Below, piece by piece: positions 37,255 through 47,340 of a stretch of DNA of 64,000 nucleotides; position 1 is the stretch's first letter, and each line of letters opens with the position of its first letter. Position numbers and translations under genes: made by a program. The notes below the pieces were generated by a model, which was not told the DNA's origin, searched no databases, and was given only the letters and a program-made list of their open reading frames with translations. This DNA comes from Atherinomorus stipes (lineage: Eukaryota > Chordata > Actinopteri > Atheriniformes > Atherinidae), in contig JALJCO010001220.1 in assembly GCA_023101725.1 (NCBI GenBank), forward strand, positions 186,001-250,000, read 5' to 3'.

Positions 37255-37640
37255 ACTCTATGTAACTTTTCAACCTTAAAGCTCTGTGTTTCTGGTGTTG
37301 CTGGTAGAGGGACATTTATTATGCATATTTCTGGAGTCATGGCTGCCTAGCAGCGTCCTGATGCTGAGAAACTGCAATTCACAACTTTTCTCTCCAGCAC
37401 GCTGACGCTGCAGTCAAATTTTATTTTCCGCACCTCTAGCAAGTGCATATAAACACACTGGCTGTTTCGAACATACACTGTAGTTGATTCAGCAAAGAAA
37501 CCCCAAAGACATTATTAAAGGAAGAAAAGAAAAAAAAAGAAAAGAAAAGACAAGAGTCAGGATAAGACTGCCTTTGGCTGGTGAGAGCTCCCAGTACAGG
37601 CAGGATGCCTTACTGTGGCGTGCATGTCACGGATAAAGTC
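37255..37640 (+). repeat. Dispersed repeat, copy A
   Basis: Shares an ordered series of blocks with 55250-55615: TATGTAACTTTTCAACCTTA, TATAAACACACTGGCTGTTT, GATTCAGCAAAGAAA, a purine-rich AAAGAAAAGAAAAG tract, GACAAGAGTCAGG and CAGGCAGGATGC. A further short piece recurs near 38405-38435. Class unknown. Confidence 0.65.
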
Positions 37641-38137
37641 TGCAAAAGTCATGCCATGTGTTTTTAACAGCCTGAAGTTTGAATCTGAAAATCATGCTGT
37701 CTCATTTGAACTTTTAGTTGGACATCTAGAAAAAAAAAAAAAATCCAACCATATTTCCTAGATTAAAAAAAAAAAAAAAAAAGCCCAAATTATTGGAGAA
37801 CATTGATAAAATTACTGGGGAAGCATTTAAAGAATAATCTACAAAAGCATTTAAAGAATCTGATAATGCAAGCAGTGCAGAGGTTGAAGGAACTGTATGT
37901 TTTAGATATGAAACATGAGACATAAAAGGGACTGATACATGGACTGATAGAAAAAAAGAAATAAGAGAAAAACACTTGGGTTTATTTGGGAAATCAAAGA
38001 TGGCTACATTCTCCAAAGTGCAGATTAGAGTGACCATCTCTTTCCATTATTTTACATCTGAGAAGTCAGTATCCATGATCATATGGTTGTGTTAAAGTGC
38101 ATAATGGCATGGCAAATTATTAATGATGGATAATGTC

Positions 38138-38208
38138 GAGAGGTTTAGGAGCAGCCTAAACCTCTCAACCTTATTCTAACTTGAACTTCTGGTTTCAAGT
38201 TAGAATAA
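38138..38208. repeat. Two adjacent perfect hairpins
   Basis: First hairpin: GAGAGGTTTAGG, 5-nt loop, then its complement (38138-38166). Second: TTATTCTAACTTGAA, 8-nt loop, then its complement (38171-38208). Only four bases separate them. They end about 60 bp left of the Tc1-like terminus. Could be a small palindromic MITE remnant. Confidence 0.8.
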
Positions 38209-38914
38209 TCATATATTTAATAAAATTTTCTTAGTCTTTCTTGGTTTTGTGCACTCTTTGTTTTCTTTGTACAACCTCAATGCCCAAAAAGTTGGGAGAG
38301 TGTGTAAAAATAAGGGGAAAAAGGCAAGAAATTTAAAATCCCATAACCCATATTTTATCCTTTTTTTAATTTCATTTATTTAGGTTTATTAATAGAACTG
38401 GCCGTTGAGAGCTCACAGTACAGGCAGGATGCTGTAATTGTTGAACAGTCAAGGAAAATTAAGACTGAAAATTCCAGCATCTACAGTGTATGTCCTCAAA
38501 AGATTTTCAGAATCAGGAGGAATCTCAATTTGCATGGGATAAGGCCAGAGATAAAGATTGGACTCATAAACTTTGGGCCCTCAAGTGGCACTGCATTAAA
38601 AACTGCCATGATTCTTTACCGGAAATCACTTAGGAACATTTCCAGAAATGACCGTCTGCAAACACAAAGTTCTTGCAAAGAAGAAGCCATATGTGAACAC
38701 AATAAAGAAACACCATCTTCAAATGGCCAAACCTACTTTGAAATAGACTGAGACCAAGTAGACACTGTTTTGTGGTTAGATAGATCAAAATTTTACATGT
38801 ATCACCGGATATGTACGCATAAGTGCAGATGATGTGCGCAGCTTACACAGCAATGTAAGTTTTAGAGTAACATTTACAGATGCCTTTCTGCAAGGAAACG
38901 CCTTGCATATTTCA

Positions 38915-39000
38915 GGAGGACAATACTAAACCACATACTGCGTCCATCACCTCAGCATGGCTTCGCAGAAGAAGAGTCTGGGTGCTGAACTGGCCTGCCA
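38915..39000 (+). pseudogene. Tc1-like transposase catalytic-core fragment
   Basis: The plus-strand frame reads FQEDNTKPHTASITSAWLRR, followed by a W-V-L-N-W-P-A-like string. This corresponds to the second aspartate region of the DDE transposase of fish Tc1 elements, where QDNAKPHTA is usual. The downstream third catalytic region is lost, with an abrupt change to A-rich sequence near 39050. Inactive. Confidence 0.75.
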
Positions 39001-39099
39001 GCAGACTGGGCCTTCAATAAAAGCATTTGACATGTCATGAAATAAAGAATTTAAAAAAAACCTGCAATGAAGGCTGAGCACTGTTCACTGTAAGAAAAG

Positions 39100-39500
39100 A
39101 AAAGTTGACTGAACTTAAAAAGTAAGGCAACCAGCTGCACAGCTTTTTGAGTTTACTCAACTAAAGGACTTATGTGTTGAATGAACTTAAATTAATGGGT
39201 AAATAAAGAAGAATCTTTAGTTAATAAACTTAGAATGGTTAATAGGTCTCTCTTCTTAGTTGAGAAAACTCATGTTGTTAAGTTCAATATATATAGTAAT
39301 AGTTGAGCCAACGTAGGAACAAAGTTGGCTCAACTTAACTGTGTGAGTAAGACAAACTTAAAACTACTGTTCAGATTAACTTAATTTTCTCTTGATTGAC
39401 CCTGTTGAAGTAGGTTCACTCAACACAAGCCTGTTAGTCGCGTACTTAAAAGGCTGTGCAGCTGGTTGCCTTACTTTTTTAAGTTCGCTCAACAACTCAT
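39100..39500. repeat. Palindromic subterminal region of the CACTG element
   Basis: The block GTAAGGCAACCAGCTGCACA (39121-39140) recurs inverted as TGTGCAGCTGGTTGCCTTAC (near 39454-39473), each beside an AAGTT/AACTT motif. The left end therefore folds on itself and resembles a stand-alone MITE that lost its right CAGTG end. Confidence 0.8.
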
Positions 39501-40610
39501 TCTTAGTTAGGACATCTGTAAGAAATAAACACAATTTAAATCAGTAATTTATTTAAAAAGAGTGAATGAAATTATAAAAAATATATATATATTTATGTTT
39601 AGCTGCTTTTTCCACTTACAGTGGTAACAGAACTCATAAAAGGCATGGTTATTTTTCAATTTTTATAAAAAAAAAAGATAGTAAAGATGCTTAATTTTGT
39701 CCTTACAAGATCAGATAAATATAGAAAAAGCAAATTAAGTCTAAATCAAAATAAAAATATTAGAAAACTGTCTGGAAGAAATAAAAAATGTTTGTGCATA
39801 ACGAGATGTATGAGATAATATATATCCCATGAAACAAATATATGTATGTATTTATAAAAAAAAAAAAAAAAAAAAGAAAAAGGAAAAAACCTTATGATGC
39901 CATTAATATATCCGAGTAACATTCATAATAAAGCTGCCATTTGTCACCTGAAATAATATAAATAAAAATAAAACAAAAAAAAATTCTAAATGTAGAGAGG
40001 TGGGAATTGTAAGTAAATAGTAATCCTCATTTATTTATTTCTTTTGCCTAGCCCTACAGGTGGTCAAAGCACAGTGAATCTGTGAATCAGTTGGTTAGTG
40101 GCTGTGCAGAATAAATAGATGGATGAAGACAACTTGTTGAATAATGCCCATCACTGCATTGAACAGATATTTTGAATATTGTTTTTTGAAAAAAGAAAAT
40201 AAGCCACCACAATTTCCCATATTAATGAAGTTCTGACACTAAGTTGGTGTGACCACTGGTATTAGTACTCACCAATGCAGGAAATCGTTCTCAAGGCCAT
40301 TTCATAAACTGTTTTAAGGGCTGGATGGCTGAGAGTGGGTACCGAGGTTCATGAACACTCTGAACAGTCTAAAAGGTACTAGCTCTTAGGATAGTCCAAG
40401 TTAGCACATGTTAGGCCATGTTAAGTACTGATGTCATCCAGAAGTCTGCTCCTCAATAACAGGGCAATGCTCTTGTATTTCCAAGTTCAAGCCTCGAGCC
40501 AAACCTGTGGAAAAAAAAAGGCTGTCAAAATGTGAAAATTAATACATAAAAATAGTAAGCTAAAGAGTTAAATAATAAAACATAGGGAATATTAAAATTT
40601 GGTCTAATAG

Positions 40611-43600
40611 AGTGTTGGGACTAACGGTTCTTTGTCGCGTTCTGTCGGGGTATTTTTTTCATAGAGTCGTGGTTTTTTAAATTAGTCTCCGTTACATTAC
40701 TAATGTGTCTGCGTTTTTTCGTTATTTTATGTTGGGAGTAGAGACTTAAAGTGAGTAAAGTTTGTTCTGTGTAGAGAGAGGGAGAAGGAAGGAAAATGCT
40801 GGGGGCGTGTTTGTGTTTACCAAACTAGTCTATGGGGTGCTGAGAGCCAAGTCGAGTTTTTCCTTGGAGATATTCTATTATTTCTTTCGAGAAAAAGAAA
40901 AGAATATTTTGGTTAAATGTAATTTGTGCTTGGATCAAAGTTCTTTCTACAGCCAGAACAGCCTCTGTTGAAACACAAAAAGAATGCTGCGATGAAGCTG
41001 AAGCCCCGGCACACAAAAGGCTCCTTCCGTGCCCTTCCCTCCTCCACCACCAAGAGAGCGGCTGGTTTAACCGTGGCACTGTTAGCAGGATAAAGTTGAT
41101 AAAGCCATTGCAAGATATGTTGTCGAAGACATGAGGCTATTTTAAGTGGAGTCACCGCTAGGCGACTAGTTAGTATGAGGGCGCGAAGGAGATGGGACGG
41201 AAAATCTAAGTACCTGGAGAGAGAATATAAAAAATGGAAAGCGAGCTAAAGAAAACTTTTGAGGGTTGAATTACTCCCACTACTGCAGACTTGGTCTGCC
41301 CAAAAGGAGCTTATGGGAATAACCCTCACTGGATAAACCCCACCACTTTACAACGTAGAAAGCTGCGTTAGCTGAAACGGATAAAGGGTAGGCCCTATGT
41401 CTGATTGTGGTGAGATTGATCACTTCATCTTTGTATGGAGTGTAAAAAAGTTACTTCCACCGTTAAGATAACGGCTCTAATTTTGTGAGGCTTTGCATGT
41501 ATCAACGGATGTTTTGAGACGATGATGAAGATATGATGATGATGATGCTACTTTACCGATGTTGAGAGTTCTCACACGAGCAGAGGAAGGGATTGTTTTA
41601 CCTCCACACAGCGGTGCGCATCTCACAGCTAACTTAATTTAGTAGTGAGTGGAGTGGTTGTTAAACCTGGGACTAAGGATGTAAGAAGTGGTGCTAAATG
41701 CAAGCACTGTGGAAAAGGAAAAGGTCCTTGGCTGAGAGGTCGTGAGCGACGTGGTCACTAAAAAGCTGCTTGTGCCATGCACGACAAGGTGGAATTATTT
41801 TATGAAGCTGTTGCAGAATTGTGGAAATTCTTGACTGACTTGAGTGCTCGTGTGAGCTGAAGTCTATAGTGACAGGGAACTTATTTTTGAAGGATTATTG
41901 TGTCAAATGAAGCCCTAAGTTGCTTGGACTCTGAAGGAGAGGAGAACTGTTCTTTGGCCTTCTGCCCACTTGAGACACTGATGTAAAGTCTGGAGGTGAA
42001 AGAAGTCTGACTGTGGCAACGGGCCACCTGAAGCATAGTTAGGTAAGAAATAATCAACACTTTGTTTAATTGCTGGTTCCCTATGATTGTAAGAAAGACT
42101 GTTTTGAATAATGGCCACCATATTTTTAAAAAAGTAGATGTAATTAATATTTAGTAAGTGAGATTATAGCAAAGAAATTGGTTGAAATATGCAAAAAAAA
42201 AAACAACTTTCAATGTTTCCATTTATGGCATAAATGTAGTCTTGAGCATATTGATAAACTGAATGATATTTATAAATTGTAAGTAGGGTGAAACAGAAAT
42301 AAATAGCAATACCTTTGGCTAAGTAAAGTTTTATTGACTTAATAACTATACTCTGTTCAATATCAGTGCTTTTATAGAAATTAATGTAAAAAATAAATAG
42401 ATAAAAGGGAATCTCACTATTCTAAGTTGCGTCCTCTGTGTGTGTGTTTTAAAGGTATAAAAGACGATTTGCATCCGTCTTGGAAAGCAACGATGCAATG
42501 CTGGAGCTGTCACTCTTCCCAAATTAAGTTGCGGTGGGTGAGAGACCAGAGGAAAAAGGAGATGATCAAAGGAATCCTGATAGCAGAGTGTCACAAGTTT
42601 TTCCCTGGCCCTGAGCAGCAACCTGCTGGGACCTGTGTTCCCACAACTCCACCAGACTCAGGTTCCTCCAAAGACAAAGAGCAGGACTTTTTTTCCTTTG
42701 AGGAAGTGATGAAAACTTTGTCTGTGGAGCTGAGGTAATGTCTTCTTGAAACCACGAAAGGTATGGAAAATTCCCAAGTAAAGGAAATTTGTCTGAAGCA
42801 AAATGCAGCTACCCCGTCCAGCGCACCTGTGGAGAGACTATTAGTTGGGAAGCCTGGTACTATCTCCAAAGAGAAACAGGCTCTCTGACCAAAAATTTGG
42901 AAGCTGCTTCTCATGAGATACACCATGGTGAAGACTAAACCCAAAAAATTTTAGGTCTTTGCCAATAAGCACCTTTTTGTTTTATTCTGTTAAATTTCAC
43001 AACACTTGTTTTATGTTTGTGCTGGATTTAAGTTAACTTTAGGGAAAAAAGTGACTATTTTTATTTATATACCTCTACCTATTTATGCTGAGCCTTTAAT
43101 TTTTGCTTTGATCTGGATAATATTTGTGCATTTATGTTGTTATACCAAAGTTGTGTCAGTGAATTTTCATTTTTCCAACTTGTTCTTAATAATATTCCTA
43201 TTGTATGCAGTTATTTGTTTAGATGCCTTGAGGAAAATATTTGTTTTTGTGGTACATTGTTGATTATAGATAAGAAGAATAAAGTTATGGTGGTGTGTCT
43301 GATGAAGCCATAATTTTATATAAGAATTACTTGAGAAAAAGGTTTTAGTGAGGTATGTTTGTGCCTTCCTTGAGTGAACCAGGTTTAAGCTATGTTGTGA
43401 TATGTTGGTATTATATTAACATGTTTGTTCTTTGGTGCTGCTATTTTTTCTATTTGGAGTAGACCCAACTGGACCTCTAAAGGGAGGTGTAACCTGTAAA
43501 GGGCAATTTTGTAGGCACTACCTACTATGTAGATTGGTTGTTTGCCCTGAAATAAATTGGCACTTTGAAACATATCTTTGTTGCTTGTATATAGATTGCT

Positions 43601-43836
43601 TGAGGTTTCATGATGAAATGCATGTCAGTTCTTCAAAGATGGTATTATTCTCAGTGCAATAACTCTGAAATGAAGGTATCAGGGCATAATGTGAACCTTA
43701 AAAAATACAAAAAAAAGTAACTAAATAGTTATTTTCAAGTCGTTCTTTTGGTGTAAGTATGAGTTAGTACTAAGTTCTTTTGAAATGAAGTAACAGTAAA
43801 GAAACTAGTTACTGCTTTAGTACTAGCCACACTGCT
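40611..43836 (+). pseudogene. Decayed hAT-family element with ZBED-like transposase
   Basis: hAT transposases cut and paste DNA and carry an N-terminal BED zinc finger and a C-terminal hATC dimerisation domain. Plus-strand frames, broken by many stops and shifts, show in order: LRAKSSF and ILVKCNLC (BED finger, about 40825-40935); DKAIARYVVEDMRLF (41092-41136); SKYLEREYKK (41207-41236); a catalytic-region echo near 41730-41830; EGEENC (about 41933-41950); KLRWVRDQRKKEMIKGILIA (42527-42586); and NAATPSSAPVERL (hATC, about 42803-42840). The likely ends are GAGTGTTGGGACTAACGG at 40611 and TTTAGTACTAGCCACACTG near 43836; both resemble fish hAT termini. An 8-bp duplication is not clear. Inactive. 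Confidence 0.75.
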
Positions 43837-45341
43837 AACAGTTCTCGTTTCCTCTTAAAAGAGAAAAGAAAGTACCATGAAAGGATAAAGAAAGAAAAGC
43901 ACCAAGTCAAAAAAAGATGGAAAGCATGTATGAACAACTTTAACGTCTCTTGAGAGCTTGATGCTCATGTGACTATAATTCATATCCATAAGTGTAAGGG
44001 CTGAAATGTAGCCATCTCCCTAATGTGGAGCAACTTGATGATAAACTGAAGATAAGATGATATGAATGGTGGCCAAATGACTCAGAATGAGTTCCAAAAT
44101 GAAAAGGTGAACTTAAGACCAAAAAATCTGTTTGCCTACCTTAGGGCTTGGAGTAAAAAGAGAGTTGGTCTAAAAAAATAAGAGCAGGAATCAGCACAAT
44201 AAAGCAAGCATAAGTGAAAAATCTAAATAAGATAAGGTGGCTAAATCTGGTAAATGAAGGCGAAACATCGAAAAAATGTTTATGAGTTTTAAGGAAAAGA
44301 AGCGCCCAAACCTGGGAAGAGAGCGTTTGAAAATTTATTTTTATTTGTGGGGGGGCCAAGATGAGAGCAGTTGGTCGAAGACCAGGTGAGAAACATGATA
44401 GATGTCATAGATATATAAAAGGCCTGTAGTTATTTTATCAACCACTTAAACTTGTGGCTGTGATAGCAAAGCTGTGGATTTAATGAAGTCCACTGGTTTG
44501 GCTGAAAGATTGAAATGCAGTGCTGAGAGTTTATTTCTGTGTGAAAATGAGAGATAAAGGAACGACATTTTGTGTTTGGAAGTGCCTCTCATTAATATGA
44601 GGAGAAGACTATGAGTTAAACTTTCACAGTATTAATTTTTATAAATAAATGGAGAGCTGTAGTTATTAAAAAAAAAAAAAAAAAATAAAAAATGGATGGC
44701 AGGTGATCGGCCAGAAAACTGGAATCGGTGCACCCCTGGAGACATTCCCTCAGAAAGTTTATAATGTAAATATCTAACTCTGTTTCCTTTGACAGTACTA
44801 AAAAACAAACGTGATCAGGCTCTGAAAATATAGGCACTTTTCTGAAACTGCAGTAGTTAGGTGGCGCAAGCAATCTTACCAAACATGTCTTAGAAATCCA
44901 TCAGGCCACTTCTGCAGAAACAAAAGGCAGGCCGTGAAGAGATGCAGACCCTCTGTAGGCAAGCACATGTGACATAAAATAAAAATCCTGTTTTATCAGA
45001 CATTCATTTATTCAATGTTGTCTTTATCAAAACCTGGAACGCTTTTTGACTTTTTTTCCCCCAAAATACACAGTTTTACCTATTCCACACACGACATTGT
45101 GAAATAACAAAATAAAATCATTGCATTTATGCATGCTTTTGACAATTTGTAGTGTTACACTTAATTAGGTAGGGTTGGGGTGCTGATTTGATGCTTGACT
45201 ATATTTAAAAGTCTGAATTAGTAGTCTAAATTATGGTGTTGGTGTCCCCCATTGTCCATTTAGTGAAGACGTCCTAAATAAAATAACTGAGGATCAAAAT
45301 ATGGCAAAAATATTTACTGTATTACCTGCTGATCCAAGGGT

Positions 45342-45462
45342 TTAGAAGGTCCTTAGGTCCTTCTCTAGTCTTCCCCAGTGTGATGTGTACATTTCAATGA
45401 GTTGTGTAGAGTGTAGATCCAACAATGATAGGAAGGTCTTCATTAAGTCCACTCGTCTAATT
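45342..45462 (-). pseudogene. Gene fragment of the CACTG element, exon-like piece 2
   Basis: Follows a TTCTTCAG acceptor. It reads RRVDLMKTFLSLLDLHSTQL, then an IEMYTS segment, and stops at TAA. In the repeat-encoded fish proteins mentioned for the 45642-45801 piece, a similar hydrophobic L-D segment follows the W-P-x-L-F block, so this may be the next exon. Assignment is from family resemblance only. Confidence 0.35.
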
Positions 45463-45641
45463 CTGAAGAACAGTGCCACATCTTAAAAGATAATAGTGTA
45501 CATAACACGCCATCATGAGTGTCAGGGAGAAAAAAAAAAACACGTACAATTAACTTACTGTCAGCGGTTGCAGTCTGCAAAAGTCTACAGTGGGAGAATT
45601 TCAATGTGTATAACACATAACAGTAGAAAACCAAGAATAAC

Positions 45642-45801
45642 CTGTTCTTGGACAAACAACGTAGGCCATCTTTTCATGACATCAGCAGCAAGGGGTTCTT
45701 CATCCTCTCGTTTCCTTCTCTGTCATAACAAATGTCACTTCCATTCTGGAATCGATCAAGGTCTTGTTGGGAACCATTTTCATTGTTTCACCTTCCAATG
45801 C
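45642..45801 (-). pseudogene. Gene fragment of the CACTG element, exon-like piece 1
   Basis: Preceded on the minus strand by a T-run and CATGCAG acceptor and followed by CAG/GTTATT. Conceptual translation gives VPNKTLIDSRMEVTFVM, then after a one-base shift DEEPLAADVMKRWPTLFVQE. The V-K-x-R-W-P-x-L-F string recalls repeat-encoded fish proteins annotated as SAMD3-like. The frameshift suggests decay. Function unknown. Confidence 0.4.
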
Positions 45802-46319
45802 CTGCATGTCAAAAAAAAAAATTAATTAAATGCAGTTAAATGTTTCCTGTTAAAAGAAAAAAAAATAGCTATGCAAGGTGTTGAACACAATTCAATTCAA
45901 GGCAAAATCCAAATCAGGAGCCACATTCCTGCAGTATATATTTATAAATGTCAGTTTTGCCATGTTTTTGCTTTTAAATATTTTCAAGAGTAACATTATT
46001 AAAGTTTTCAGTTGTATGAACAGCCATAATTAATTATCAAAACAGGTCTCTCTTGTAAATGAGATCTTATATCGTACAATAATAATAATTGCATAAACTG
46101 TCAACAGTATATTTAATTGTTTTATGAACAAATAAGTTAAAACTGTTTCAACTCTTCACCAACAGAGTTCATCTTATGTAGGTGTGACGACACAATCATC
46201 TTCACAGGGGCTATGTACATGTAGTAGCTAATACAAACAGACGTTTAATAAGAACATTTTTTACATCTGGAAGACATTTGTTTGTTAAATCCTCATATAA
46301 CCACTGAACTATTAAAAGG

Positions 46320-46815
46320 AGCTACAGGTTTAGCGGGAGAGGGGGAGGCGGGCGGGGACGGAACTTCAAAGACTTTTAAACACCCCGACTAAGTTTTAAG
46401 TATAGTGAGACTTACCTAAGGTTTCCCAATTTTAATTCTAATATTTGACTGGACACACGTAAAAGTTGTGAACTAGGATAAATACTTACATTAATTCAAA
46501 CTTAGCTGCTAGCTTGGTGAACACCTGCAGTTCAAATAAAGCGAACGTTAAAACCTGGTGTTTGAGCAAAACAAATTATTAACATTTGCTACGGGGTTTA
46601 ACAGACAACTGTTACAGAAAACATATTTTTGGACAAACAGGCTTACCTGCTCACTGCTGTAGAGGCACGGAGTGAAGAATATCCGCTGTTTAACACAGCA
46701 CACAGTTGCGTTGCGGTTGTTGTAGATATGGGGAGACTTGCGCATGTGCGACCTGTAGTATTGGCAAAGAACTGCGCATGCGCGACATGTGGGGGCGCAT
46801 GACGTCACCCTTTAG
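46320..46815 (-). promoter_or_regulatory. GC-rich promoter-like block at the right end of the CACTG element
   Basis: Contains GGGAGGCGGGCGGGGACGG (46341-46359), CTGCGCATGCGCGAC (an NRF1-like palindrome near 46772), GCGCATGTGCGACC near 46741 and TGACGTCA (full CRE, 46800-46807) in otherwise AT-rich DNA. Good minus-strand donors, CAG/GTAAGC near 46645 and TAG/GTAAGT near 46415, lie downstream. Together these suggest a promoter and untranslated first exons for a minus-strand transcript. Confidence 0.45.
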
Positions 46816-47340
46816 TTGAACAGTTGGATGCATAACTCATGATCTTAAGTTTTCTCAACTTAAAAATTCCTTTTCATTGCACAACTAATTAGTAAACTTC
46901 GAATTCTGAGTTAGCTCAGCTCTTTTTAAAATTATTAGTTAATCTAACTCATAAAATAGTGTTGAGGTAACAAATTAGTAGTTGGCGTTTTAACAGTGTT
47001 GAGCTACTAGAATCCTGCATCAGACCAGAATGAGACAACATTCGTCTTTTCAAACTTCCGCTACTGGTCTCCTCACTTCCCACACATTTACTTAATTAAA
47101 GAGGGGATGCTACATAAAGGTAAACATCTCCCCGTTCCAACTTTTTTTGAGATGTGTTGCTGGCCTTTAAATTCAAATCAAGCCCATATTTTGCATGAAA
47201 TAAAATGTCTTACATGCAACATCTGATATGTTGTGTTTTATCGGGTATTAAATAAGTGTTTTATATCATTTGTAAATCATTGCATTCTTGTTTAATCACA
47301 TTTTAAACAGTGTCCCAACTTTTTTGGAATAGGTGGTGTA

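Larger units (their letters stand above)
39086..46998. mobile_element. 7.9-kb CACTG...CAGTG DNA transposon inside the Tc1-like element
   Basis: Starts CACTGTAAGAAAAG and ends GTTTTAACAGTG, flanked by TT at 39084-39085 and 46999-47000. Removing it plus one TT restores the Tc1-like sequence (CACTG-TT-GAGC), so the borders are supported by the interrupted host element. Both ends are rich in AACTTAA, AAGTTGAG and TCAACTTAA motifs, likely subterminal binding repeats. The CACTG termini and 2-bp duplication resemble CACTA/EnSpm-type elements, but no such transposase was recognised. It contains a hAT relic and minus-strand gene fragments. Confidence 0.75.
38272..47338 (+). mobile_element. Tc1/mariner-like element, split by a 7.9-kb insertion
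   Basis: TA dinucleotides (38270-38271 and 47339-47340) flank inverted ends: CAACCTCAATGCCCAAAAAG on the left and, reverse-complemented, CACCACCTATTCCAAAAAAG on the right, both followed by TTGGGA. The left part (38272-39085) and right part (47001-47338) abut correctly when the insertion is removed, giving an element of about 1.15 kb. Conceptual frames near 38530-38760 and 38915-39000 carry degraded transposase (for example FQEDNTKPHTA and SAWLRRR), with stops. The original transposase would be about 340 residues, so the copy also has internal deletions. Confidence 0.8.

Noticed and set aside
42427..42738. 103-codon frame as a host gene exon
   Set aside because: Its KLRWV...LIAECHKF content is the C-terminal part of a hAT transposase, and surrounding transposase pieces are full of stops.
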